From Gliomastix tumulicola (taxonomy: Eukaryota > Ascomycota > Sordariomycetes > Hypocreales > Bionectriaceae), in NCBI GenBank assembly GCA_001599755.1, contig BCHX01000001.1:6138001-6202000 (forward strand): a stretch of 64,000 nucleotides of DNA. Direction: 5' to 3'. Made by a program: the position numbers and the translations under genes. Below the pieces are notes generated by a model. The model searched no databases, was not told the origin of the DNA, and saw nothing but the letters and a program-made list of their open reading frames with translations. Positions 51,439 to 61,500 of the stretch are shown piece after piece. Position 1 is the first letter of the stretch, and every line of letters starts with the position of its first letter.

Positions 51439-51894
51439 GGTGGCAGACGGTAGGAAGTGAGGCTGAATGAAGCTTATATATAAACAGGGAGAACTCTCCG
51501 TGATGATAGCGCGACGTGCCTGAGAATAAACGATAGTTTATCCGCCGTGGTTGATGAAAGGGTGAAAAGCACCCTTCGCAGAGGAGATCAAAAATGCACG
51601 TCTGCATATCGGGCGGTCACGTTGCTTCTGAATCTGTTGAGTCAATGGCAGAAGCAACGACCAATGGAGAGCTGATGTAACTTCAGGGTAGGCGGATCAT
51701 GAGGTTATCGATAAGACATGCATGGCTGGTGCATCGTCACTGGTGGCTGGGGCTGTTGCTGGCCTCCCCTCCATCATCAATCCAGCCTTTGAACAACCAG
51801 TCGAATCCACGTGCAACTGCGTGATGAAATGCTGAGAAGCTCCGAAAAATACCTGGACAGCTGATTGGAAACGCCCTTGACCAGACCCGACGCC
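51439..51894. other. Divergent intergenic region
   Basis: Promoters of the DUF7730 gene (minus) and the small gene at 51895 (plus). A TATATAAAC-type box on the plus strand near 51476-51485 fits the DUF7730 gene as TTTATATA on its own strand. No gene is seen. Confidence 0.5.
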
Positions 51895-52516
51895 ATGTAC
51901 AACAATAGTCTGTTCCTTCCTAGCGAAGCCACCCGGCCCCCAGTTGACGAGACGCACCCAAGACTGACTGACCTCCTCGCCAGAACCGCACCACCTGCTC
52001 GAGCAGGTCCCCCTCACCGTCTCCCCCTTCGTCTCCCTCCCCACCGCGACGACGCTCTCCTACAACTACAAAGCCATGCCCTCCGCCATCCCGCCCTCCT
52101 CGCTCGGCATCCCGACCGCCTCGGACGACCCCTCGACGCAGCCGAAGCCGAAATACGTCGTCTCCGGCTCCGGGGGCCACGCCGCGCACCCGGACGACAT
52201 CGTCCAGTCGTGCCGCGCGCTGCAGGCGCACGTGTCCAAGATGGTCGAGGACGCCCAGCGCGAGCTGCGCGCCTTCGAGGAGGGGATACGCGAGCGGGAG
52301 CTGGCGGAGAAGAGGCGCGTCGCGCCCGGTTGGCTGGACAGCGAGGCCAAGATTCTGGAGCCCGAGAGGGCGGGCACCGCGGCGGCCGAGCAAGGGCAGG
52401 GGCTGATGGACAGGGAGTCGGAGGAGCAGATCGCGGCGGCGGCGAGGGCCGAGAAGCAGAAGGCGGACGAGGCGGCCGAGATGGATCGTGCGTTTGGGGG
52501 CATGGCATTGCATTAG
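51895..52516 (+). CDS. Uncharacterised helical protein, apparent +1 frameshift near its start
   Basis: From ATG 51895 the frame MYNNSLFLPSEATRPPVDE ... LTDLLA looks genuine for 29 codons, then the coding character moves to the +1 frame: skipping the A at 51982 gives EPHHLLEQVPLTVSPFVSLP ... LSYNYKAMPSAIPPSSLG, and this frame continues to the TAG at 52516. The joined product would be 206 residues, with a Pro-rich N-half and a long charged helix (DIVQSCRALQAHVSKMVEDA and onward). A downstream in-frame ATG at 52076 alone would give 146 residues. No intron with good signals explains the shift. It may be a one-base sequence error, a real mutation, or a translational +1 site. The family is not recognised. 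Confidence 0.6.
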
Positions 52517-52714
52517 GGTGTCACGGGTGCAATCTTCTCGTTCTTTGCGAACTGCTTCCTTCTTCCTTCGGTTGTCACTGGCGAAAGGCTCTGCTCTGTT
52601 GGTCTGCTGGAAGCTCCAGAATTACGCTCCCGTGTTGGGACTGCAACTTGCTCATTACTACCCTCTCATCTATACTACTATTACACGTATGGTCAAGGTA
52701 CTATGCGGAAGCAA

Positions 52715-53619
52715 TTAGATCATGTTGAGGGCGACAGCAACGGCGGCACCGGCCACAAAGACGGAGCCCCAGTTCTTAGAAGCAGCGCCGGTGGGAACGG
52801 AGGTGGGCGAAGAGGTCTCGGTCTATGATACGTCTGTTAGTGCTCGCACTTCCAGTCAGGGTTGGGAAGGGAGAACATACGCCGTTGCCAGGGGTGGTGG
52901 TGGGAATAGTGGTGGTCAGGGTCGCGACAGTGGTCTCGGGAGGAGTGTCGGTGACAGCAGTGGTGGGCTCAGCGGTGGTCTCAGCAGCAGAGGTCTCGGC
53001 GGCGGAGGTCTCCTCGGCAGCAGAAGTCTCCTCAGCAGCAGAAGTCTCCTCGGCGGCGGAAGTCTCCTCGGCGGCAGAGGTCTCCTCAGCAGCGGTGGTG
53101 GTCTCAGCCGCGGACGTCTCCTCAGCAGCAGTGGTAGTCTCAGCGGCAGTGGTGGTGACCTCGGCAGCAGAGGTGGTGGTCTCGTCGTCACCACCGCCGA
53201 CGGGGACGGGAGTGGCGTCAAGGCCGCAGGCCTCGGCAGCAGTGGTCAGACCGGAGCCATAGTGCCTCCAGATGTCGAACTGGAGAGCGCACTTGAGGCA
53301 GCCGTCGAAGAGGCCGAGCCACTCCTCATCGTCACAGTAGCCGCTGTCGGAGGAGCCCTGGAGCGCGTAGCCTGGACAATGTTGTCAGCGAGGGGTATCC
53401 CACTGTAAGAGGAAAGGATGGATTAATTGACGATATGGGAAGGGGAGAGGAGCAGGGTGAGGAAGACTTACCGCAGTTGGCGTGGCACTCGTAGCGCTCA
53501 CCCTCGGCCTGTCGCTCGGTGAGAGAGACGGTGTCAGGGAAGATGAGAGCACGGGCAGTGTTGGCAGCCACGGCAGCAGTGGCAAAGGAGCCAAGAACGA
53601 GAGCGGAGGAAGCACGCAT
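52715..53619 (-). CDS. GPI-anchored cell-wall protein with Ser/Thr/Ala/Glu repeats
   Basis: Exons 53619..53472, 53371..52881 and 52822..52715 give 248 residues. Seen: a signal peptide (MRASSALVLGSFATAAVAA), a Cys-bearing domain (ECHANCGYALQGSS ... YCDDEEWLGLFDGCLKCALQFDIWRHYG ... AACGL, six Cys in all), about 90 residues of ETSAAE/ETTTAAE tandem repeats coded by 18-nt units (about 52985-53190), and a hydrophobic C-terminus (NWGSVFVAGAAVAVALNMI) typical of a GPI signal. It is probably O-glycosylated and wall-bound. The two introns have GTAAGT and GTATGT donors. The exact Cys domain is a common but unnamed fungal one. The repeat number may vary between strains. Confidence 0.87.
52985..53190. 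repeat. 18-nt tandem coding repeats (ETSAAE)
   Basis: Several imperfect 18-nt units coding Glu-Thr-Ser-Ala-Ala-Glu on the minus strand inside the GPI-protein gene; unequal crossing-over could change their number. Confidence 0.8.
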
Positions 53620-54954
53620 TTTGACGGATGTTTGTTACTTAACGAGTGACAGATGGGAATGCAAAGCACACAAAGACTCTGAGGACTGTACTGGAGGTGT
53701 GGATGGGGAGCAGACTGGACACCGAGCGGAGGGGAGAAGAGCAGCAGGAAGCCGAGCTTACTTATAGGCAACAAACACCTCTGGACGCGGCCTCTCCTCG
53801 CTGCATGCTGTGCATTAGGCGCGGACTAGCTGCAAGGGTCGACCCCGACTGCCCGACGTTGCAATAAAGACAGGCTCATTTCCACAATTCAGGCTTCGAG
53901 GACGCTACCCCTACCTAGTCTTGTGGGATTATTGATGTGCCTGGAGTCGATCCACCCAGGAAGCAGAGAAGCGAGAGGCAAGGAGAATTCCGAGTCGATG
54001 CAGAGAAGCGAAGCCGGCATTAGCGAGCGGGATTGGACGGAGCAGCAGAACATCTCACAGTGAAAATTTTACGCCTCCTCTTTCGAGTATCCGAATCCAT
54101 GCTCGTCGGCTAAGCTCAGTCTGGCTCGAGTGGCCGCCTTCCAAGCCTTTCCAAGGCCGAACTCGGTCTCGCGCTCCATCGATTGGCTAAATGCGAGGAA
54201 ACTGGGGATATCTTGGCAGCGGTGACCAATCAGAGCCGCCGACGCCATCTGATTAGATCCAAAACGTCTGTGCTTATCAGATCATCTGATAATCTGATAA
54301 TCGCTCAACCGGCCTTGGCTTCGGCCTCGACTGCGCTCTGACGGCGCTCTGACTGCGTATTAACTGGGTCGGGGCGACGCTGGACAGGGCCTGAACCCTG
54401 GACTGGCACGCTCAATAGTTCCTCGCGACGGTTGTAACGAGCATAGTCTGGCGACATTAGGCAGTTGCCAAGGCGCTGGCCAGCGCTGCCCATGCGACCA
54501 GCGGCCGAGCTGAGGAGACCGGAATCATGCCATTTTCAAGGCCCTTTCCAGGCTTTGCCACCAACGAGAGACTAGATGAAGTGGTTCGTCGGTCGTATTC
54601 GGGTCTCGGTAATGTGTGGCTTGTGATAGTGGTGCACACCTGTCTTGTCTTGTCTTGTCTTGTCTTGTCTTGTGGGTGGGTGTGACTAGCTCTATCGGCG
54701 ATGCAGAGAAGAGGGGAGGGGAGGGGAGGGGGGAGAGGACAGTCGCACACGGAACCATGTAGGAGCACGAGAGGGGTTGGGTGATAATGGCGACTTGGCA
54801 GCCATCCCGGCCTCTGTCTATATGTAGGACGGAACGCGCGCTGTTCTGCCCTTGCTGACTTCGCCCTTTGCTTTCCGAATCTCCCCCTTTAACCTTGCAT
54901 GATACCCCCGTTTCGTTTGCTTGCTCATTTCACGTTTGTTCTACCGTCGTCACG
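53620..54954. other. Intergenic between GPI-protein and BIM1-like genes
   Basis: About 1.3 kb of divergent intergenic DNA without a recognised gene. It has short direct repeats (ATCTGATAA twice, 54285-54301) and a (TGTCT)6 microsatellite at 54641-54670. G-rich GGGGA repeats follow near 54713-54730. Confidence 0.5.
54641..54670. repeat. (TGTCT)6 pentanucleotide microsatellite
   Basis: Six perfect units, in the promoter side of the BIM1-like gene. Confidence 0.95.
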
Positions 54955-56020
54955 ATGCACAAGAAGCTTTTCCTGACGGGCCTCGCCCTGTGGGCGCCTA
55001 TGGCGACTGCCGATGAGAATGATGACCCTGAGTACGATGACATGGGACCGGCTGCCTTCATGTGGCCCCCTGACAGAGTGTGGTCCGCTGCTGCCGATAA
55101 CACGTCTCCCTGCGGCTCTGTCGCCAGCCCCTCCAACCGCACCGACTTTCCTCTTCGTGAGTCTGCCCATACTATGTTATTTGAATAATGAGAGACTGGC
55201 ATGCTAACATGTGCGAAAAGAGAATGGACGTCTCGCCCTTGTGGCTCAGGATGACTCCTGGGAGATCGAGCTGAGCATTGCTTACGCCGACAGTAAGACT
55301 TTCTACTCATCACTCCATTAAGCATATATCCCTCCCCCCTTCTAACAAGCATCTTCAGACCCCCGCTCCAACAACGACTTCAGGACCCTCATCGACGCCG
55401 AGCAGTTCCACGAGCTCGACCCCGGCCACACCTGCGTCACCGTCCCGGACTCGCCCGACACCGCCTCGGCCGGCGATCTCGCCACCTTCCAGGTCAAGTA
55501 CATCGCCAACTTCGACAAGCCCGAGAACGAGACTTTCTACGCCTGCGCCGACGTCCGCTTCGTCGAGACCGCGGCCTTCAACATCCGCGTCCCGTGCTTC
55601 AACGCCACGGGCGAGGATGACGGTGATAGCGGTGCGGGCGGTGACTACAACCCTCATGACGAGCTTGACCTCGATGATGATGATGAGGACAAGACGGACA
55701 ACAACGGTTCGCCGTCTGACGACAACTCCAACGGTGGTGACAACAATGGCAACACCGAGGAGTCTAACAACGGTGGCTCTGGCGGCGGCAGCAAAGGTCT
55801 CTCTGGCGGTGCTATCGCTGGTATTGTCGTTGGTGCTCTCGCTGGTGTCGGTCTTATCGGTGCGGGTGCCTTCTTCCTCTACCGTCGCAGGCAGAGGCAG
55901 GCTATGGTCACCAGGCAGCAGAACACGAGCCGCGGTGTCAAGTGGGAGGAGAGGGATGCTGCTGCTCAGGCTGGCTCCGTGTCGTCTGACAGTGTCAGGA
56001 TGAACAACATCCCTGCCTAA
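54955..56020 (+). CDS. BIM1-like (X325-type) membrane-anchored protein lacking the N-terminal His
   Basis: Exons 54955..55156, 55221..55292 and 55359..56020 give 311 residues. A signal peptide (MHKKLFLTGLALWAPMATA) precedes a domain like that of copper-acquisition factor BIM1: GPAAFMWPPDR, PCGS ... NRTDFPLQNGRLALVAQDDSWEI, an N-P-x-x-x-N-D-F strand, and FYACADVRFV with paired Cys. In BIM1/X325 proteins the mature chain begins with His, which binds copper; here it begins DENDD. A long acidic, Asn/Gly-rich linker leads to one membrane helix (GGAIAGIVVGALAGVGLIGAGAFFLY) and a short cytosolic tail RRRQRQ. So it is type I and surface-exposed. The family call is made from the motif order and is fairly sure; loss of His1 suggests a changed metal role. 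Confidence 0.83.
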
Positions 56021-58556
56021 GGATGTGCGTTCACAAAAGAATAACAAAGATACCACGTTGGGGGGACAAATGGGGATTAGGGGAAGGGCAGTTGAGATTA
56101 TGCTGGGTAATGGCTATGTCGATATGTTGAGATGATGTATGATCATAATCAAACTAGTTCCTCAAACTGTACCTGCTCTACACCTGCCTGTGACTTTGAG
56201 ATGCTATAAGTGACTAAGCTGCTACTGCCGTAAGATATTTTTGTATGGGAATAGTTGCAATCTGGTGTGTCTAGTGCTGTTGTGGCAGTCCATGAACTCC
56301 CTTAGGTATTCCCAACACCATCCTTCGCCTTCCGCTATGGACTGTGAAAGACGGACCGTTCTGCTGCCCAGCCTGGAGCAGCAGCAGCGCCGAATCGGGA
56401 AACTGTCTCCGTCGGCCACCTGAGATGACAAATTTATGCCAGCCTTGGCCGCTGCCTTGATCCCACTTTGCCGGGCACCGGCATTCTCGTACTTCCGATA
56501 ACACCGCCGAAAGCATCCTTGACTGTAACGTGATGGAAGTAACCCTCCAAGTTCCTCTGGAATAAGGAAGGTAGGACTTGTCTGGAAGAGAGTGAGATGT
56601 GTCTTACAATATCACGTACAAACTAAGTGGCGAGACTGGGGTTGGGACTGCGAGTTGAGTCCGCCAGATCTGGAAGTATCTGCCGCCGCCTCTGGATGCT
56701 AGAACAGCGAGGAGCATCGGTGGTACGCAAGTGCATTATACGCGGGATGGAGCATGTCGGCCGCCCAGGGGCCCTTAATTACAGACTGGTGCCTGGGTCC
56801 ATGCACACACATCTCGTCACCCTTGTTCGTGGCCAGTTTTGGACCGCCATGATTTGAGGGTGTACTTAGTGTAGAAGTCACTCGCGGCCACGTGTATTCA
56901 TCTCCGTGTCTTCTGTCTTCCAAAGTTAGCGTCTACTCAAGACAGCTTCTTACAGACCGTCGCTTGCAACACTGTTTCCAAGTAACCTCCGTACGATCGC
57001 CACGCTTCATTTCGGTCGCGGAGACGGCTACAACACTCACAACAAATATTGTATTGATCAAATTACCTACAACGAATCTGCAAAGCGCACTAGGAAGAAG
57101 CTGCCACCTAGTTTGGGATGTTGGGCGCCACTGGCGATTGGCTTTTCTGCCTCAGCAACCGTTACCTAGGGAAACGTTTGGTTCTATATCTTCTCATCTG
57201 TTCCTACATGACATACTGTCTTCTTTTGATCCTTATTGATGAAGTCATGACTAATTTTATTAAATTCTAAGGCCTTGAACTAACCGAGAAAAGAATATCA
57301 CATTCGGTGACTAAACTGGTGTCATACGGCAGCCTATGCATGGCAGCACCCCATTAGGGTGATGCTACGCCGGGTAAGTCCAAACATTGAGGGCACGTAT
57401 ACATGATCTTTCAACGCATGTAGGTATCTTCAACTTAGCAAGCGATCTCCTTAACATTCTTCGCACGTCTAGGTTGCGAGTTCTTAAAGAGTATTGACTG
57501 TTGCGGGCTAAGTAGTTTTTGGGGAGGGGGGGGCCGCCACCTCCCAGCTTGCTTGTCTGGCCAATCGGTCTGACGCACATACCCTTATCTTGATGGCAGA
57601 ATACTTCTAGACTACGCGTTATGGATGTTGTCTGAAAATAAGCTCGAAGCGGGTAGAAAGCCCTAGCAACTACCGTATGCAGCAGCTAGTAGAGGACGTG
57701 TTGTTAGGTATGTGCTGGTTCCTTGGCGTAGTCTGTGAGAACGTATAGTCTTCTAACCTATACTCCTGCCTCCGGTAAGGTCAACAAAGCATAGGAAACC
57801 TGATGCTCCAAAGTTAGTTCTCGCAGAACTTTTCCATCACTTTGCATCACTTTTCCCGCTATGCTGTTGGGGTAGCAGGCATCTGATATACTTCCTGCGT
57901 TGCAGTTTTCAAGCAAGCGACACTCCTGACTCCTGACATTAAGAGGGAAGCCGTGACAGCGTATTCGGCTCATTGAGAGACTTGAAACTTTCCAGCACTT
58001 CCAATAATTTGCGAGCATCATGCTGGTCGTATACTAGCTGCAATGAAAGATTGAAACTCCGAATTGTCATACGCGGCAGGCTGCAGATGAATGGTTCAAT
58101 GTGTTGATTACATAACGCCTGCTCCTCGCTGCCTGTATCCACCTAGGCTTATGATCCAGGGTGGCTATTATGGAGTAGGGGTCATCTGACTGGGTATGCA
58201 ATAGACGGAGTCTTTTCAAACATTGCCCCTAATAACTACCATCCTTCTCCTTCATCCTGCCTTTCATCTAGTTAATACTTTCCGACGAGATTAGATCCGC
58301 AATTGAAACTGCAGCTGAGAGTCACCTTTGCGACGTGAATATTATATTTGCATTCCTTACCAGGACACTGGCAGTTGGGGATTATCCCGGTCGTGGATTT
58401 GGGAAAGGCGGTGAAGGAGTTTGGAACGTCGACTATACCCGGCGAACAAAACAGCTTCTGGAGCATCACGACATCAATCTGAGGACGCTGCCTTCGTGGT
58501 ACAGAGACCGTGGAGAGAGATTGTGGAGGAAATCACCCATTTCAGTTTCGCCGAGT
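56021..58556. other. Intergenic, about 2.5 kb, partly AT-rich, possible gene remnants
   Basis: No intact gene is recognised. The right half is less GC-rich. One minus-strand stretch (about 58142-57939) has protein-like character (MTIRSFNLSLQLVYD ... LLEVLESFKSLNEP) but stops early and has no partner exon, so it may be a relic. The NLR frame is open from 58335 without an ATG before 58557. Confidence 0.4.
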
Positions 58557-61500
58557 ATGTCGGACAGCGAAGACTACAGCGAGCCTGACGCCATCATCAT
58601 CGACGGCGACGACGTGAGCAACTATAACCCGGACAATATCCTGCCAAAGTCGGCCGAAGAAATCAGAAGCATCCGCGACTGGCTTGAGCCGACATCGTAC
58701 GCCATCTCTGGCGGCGAGTTCCGCAAGCACCTTGCCTCCCACGCGCAGGGGACCGGGCAATGGCTAACCTCCACGGAGGAATACAAGCAGTGGCTTCAGG
58801 GGGAGGAATGTGGCCTGCTCTGGATCAAAGGCATCCCGGGATCTGGAAAGTCCGTCCACGTTGCTAAGCTGATCGACGACTTGGGGAAGGCAAATCCTGG
58901 TTGTCCGGTGCTGTTCTTCTTTTTCCGACAGATCATTGCTGCCAACCACAGCCCGCAGGCTCTCGTTCGGGACTGGATGGATCAGATCTTAAAGTACAGT
59001 CCACCGCTACAGCATCAGCTCTTGACGTATGTCGACAGTGAAGTGTCGCTGAGTTCTCTGTCGACCAGCGATCTGCTGAAGGATCTGCAGATGGCATTCC
59101 GAGCCTTGCCCGACAAGGTCTTCTGCATTGCCGATGCGCTCGATGAGATGGACACGGGGAATGATGCCTTCCTCCGGGCCATCGGATCTCTTGGCCAGTG
59201 GCGACCTGCCAAGGTGAAGGTCCTGATCACGAGCAGGCCTGTTCCGCGTGTCGAGGCGCCCCTACACCAGACACCGGCCCTCCATATCCGGCTCGAGGAG
59301 CGACTCGTTGATGTGGACATATCGACCTACGTGCATTCCGTTCTGTCAGAATCGCATATCCCTCAGAGTGAATGGGGTGTCATCATCAATGCTGTACCCG
59401 GCCGAGCGAACGGCCTCTTTCTGTACGCAAAGCTGGCGATGGAGGCTTTTCTCGAGTCGGGCGGTGATGTCAAGACCGTTTTGGCACGTCTTCCGGCAGA
59501 TCTCAATACGCTCTACACTGACCTGCTCCAGGAACATGCCAGGCGATCCGGTATAACATCCAGCGTCCAGAACCTCATTCTCCAGTCCGTCACGCATGCC
59601 ACGAAGCCGCTCCGACTGCTCGAGCTCGCCGAGATGTGCCGGGCGATCGACCCCGTCGGTTCGGGCAAGGACTTGAGGGCCATGAAGAACCTTGTCAGGG
59701 CGGCCTGTGGACCGCTGCTGGAGATCCTGCCGGACGAGACGGTATCTGTTGTGCACCACTCCTTCACCGAGTATCTTAAAGGCGCGACGCGGTCTGAAGA
59801 CGAGGGCGGCTATCCGGTGCTGCGGCCGGGCCCGTCCCACGCCCAGCTTGCTCTGTCGTGCCTGCGGTATCTACTCACGACTCGCTGTCTTGATGAAGTC
59901 GAGATCAGCATTGATGAAAGTGACGAGACGGAAGGCATCGGCGACGATTCCACCAATGAGCTGTCTCGCATCCCGGAGGATATACTCCAGCTCCGCATGA
60001 AATACCCGTTCTTTGCATATGCCACTCGCAACTGGTACGTTCACATCCAACACGCCGAGGCAGCTTCCTACGCGCAAGACGAGATCAACGAGGTTCTCGA
60101 TCAGTTCTTCAGCGTCGATAAGACCGTCAAGGCGTGGCTCGAGGTGATCTGGCCAGGATACGCATCAGACGCACGCAGGTTCTCGGGCTTGCACGTCGCG
60201 GGACGATACGGGCTGGTGGCATACACGAAGAGGCTCGCGGCGGAAAGGGCTGGCGACGACGTGGACGCATGTGATATCTGCGGAAAGACACCACTGTGAG
60301 TTTTGCGAAATGCGAACCGAGGGTCTCAAAGTGAGAGACCGAGCTGCAGAGTGTGCATGCTAACCCAATGGACCCTGCACAGATGGTGGGCTGCTTCGGA
60401 AGGCCATGCTGCCACGGTTAGCGAGCTGATCGCGGCAGGGGCTGACCCGGGTCATGAGCGAAAGTACAACGGACGGGGGCCGCTGCACGAAGCTGCGGGT
60501 AAGAATCATGACGCGGTGGTCAAGGTCCTGCTGGAGGCTGGCGTCGACCCCCTGACGCCGATTGGTCTGACCAAATATGAGAGAGCCATGGACTATATGA
60601 AGCCCGCCAGCCAGAGACTGGCCCTCACACTTGCATGCGAGCACGGACATGTGGAGGCCGTAGATGCATTCCTGCCGTTTCTCGACCTCGACGCGATGCA
60701 CCGTGGCCTCTCTTGGGCCGCACAGAATGGACAGGCAGCAGTGGTCAGGCTCATGCTGGCGCAGCCTGGCGTGGAGGTCGACACGGTGGTCCGAGGCAGC
60801 ACGGCTCTGTTCAAGGCCTGCTCGAAGAGAGATTTGGCCACCGTGAAGGCGCTGCTCGAAGCCGGAGCCGACCCAAAATCGTTGAACGAGGTTTGGAGCA
60901 ACGAGTTCGGGTCGTTCAGCAGTGGTGAAATATTGAAGTCGGACGGCTCCTACGCCCTATTTACTTGTCTCCAGGCGCTTTGCGGCAGCCTGCCGGGTCG
61001 GTCCATCTCCAGCTATGACTGGGACGACGAGGATTGCTGCGAGATCACCACGCTTCTCATCGAGGCCGGCGCTGATATCCACCGCCAGACGGAGAATGGA
61101 GAGACGGTGCTGCATTCCATCGTCCGGGCATCCTATTACGTAGCACGGGTGCTTCTCGATGCCGGAGCCTCAGCTAATGCCGTGGATGCAAAGCGTCAGA
61201 CACCGCTCTACTACTCCCAAGTCCCGGCTTGCATCCCTTTGCTGGTGGACGAAGGCGGCGCCGACATCGATGCGCGGGATTGGTATGGAAACACACCCCT
61301 TCTCGCCGCTCTCGTTGAGCACAGCAACGAGAACAAGATCCTGCTGCTCTTGCAGTGCGGCGCCAACGCCCAGGTTCTCAACCGGGCCGGTGACAACGCC
61401 CTCCACGTAGCGCTCAAGTCCTACTACGCAACACCGGTAAGGCTATTCCTATTCTCATCTGGGCATTTCAAAGTATTCTGTCTGATCCCTGCTCCAACCG

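Noticed and set aside
55278..56003. Thr/Arg/Ser-rich open frame over the BIM1-like gene
   Set aside because: An out-of-frame reading of exon 3 of the BIM1-like gene, whose proper frame has Cys pairs, a membrane helix and consistent splice phases.
58005..58040. TATACGACCA on the minus strand, like the start of a 5S gene
   Set aside because: No other 5S block follows; only ten bases match.
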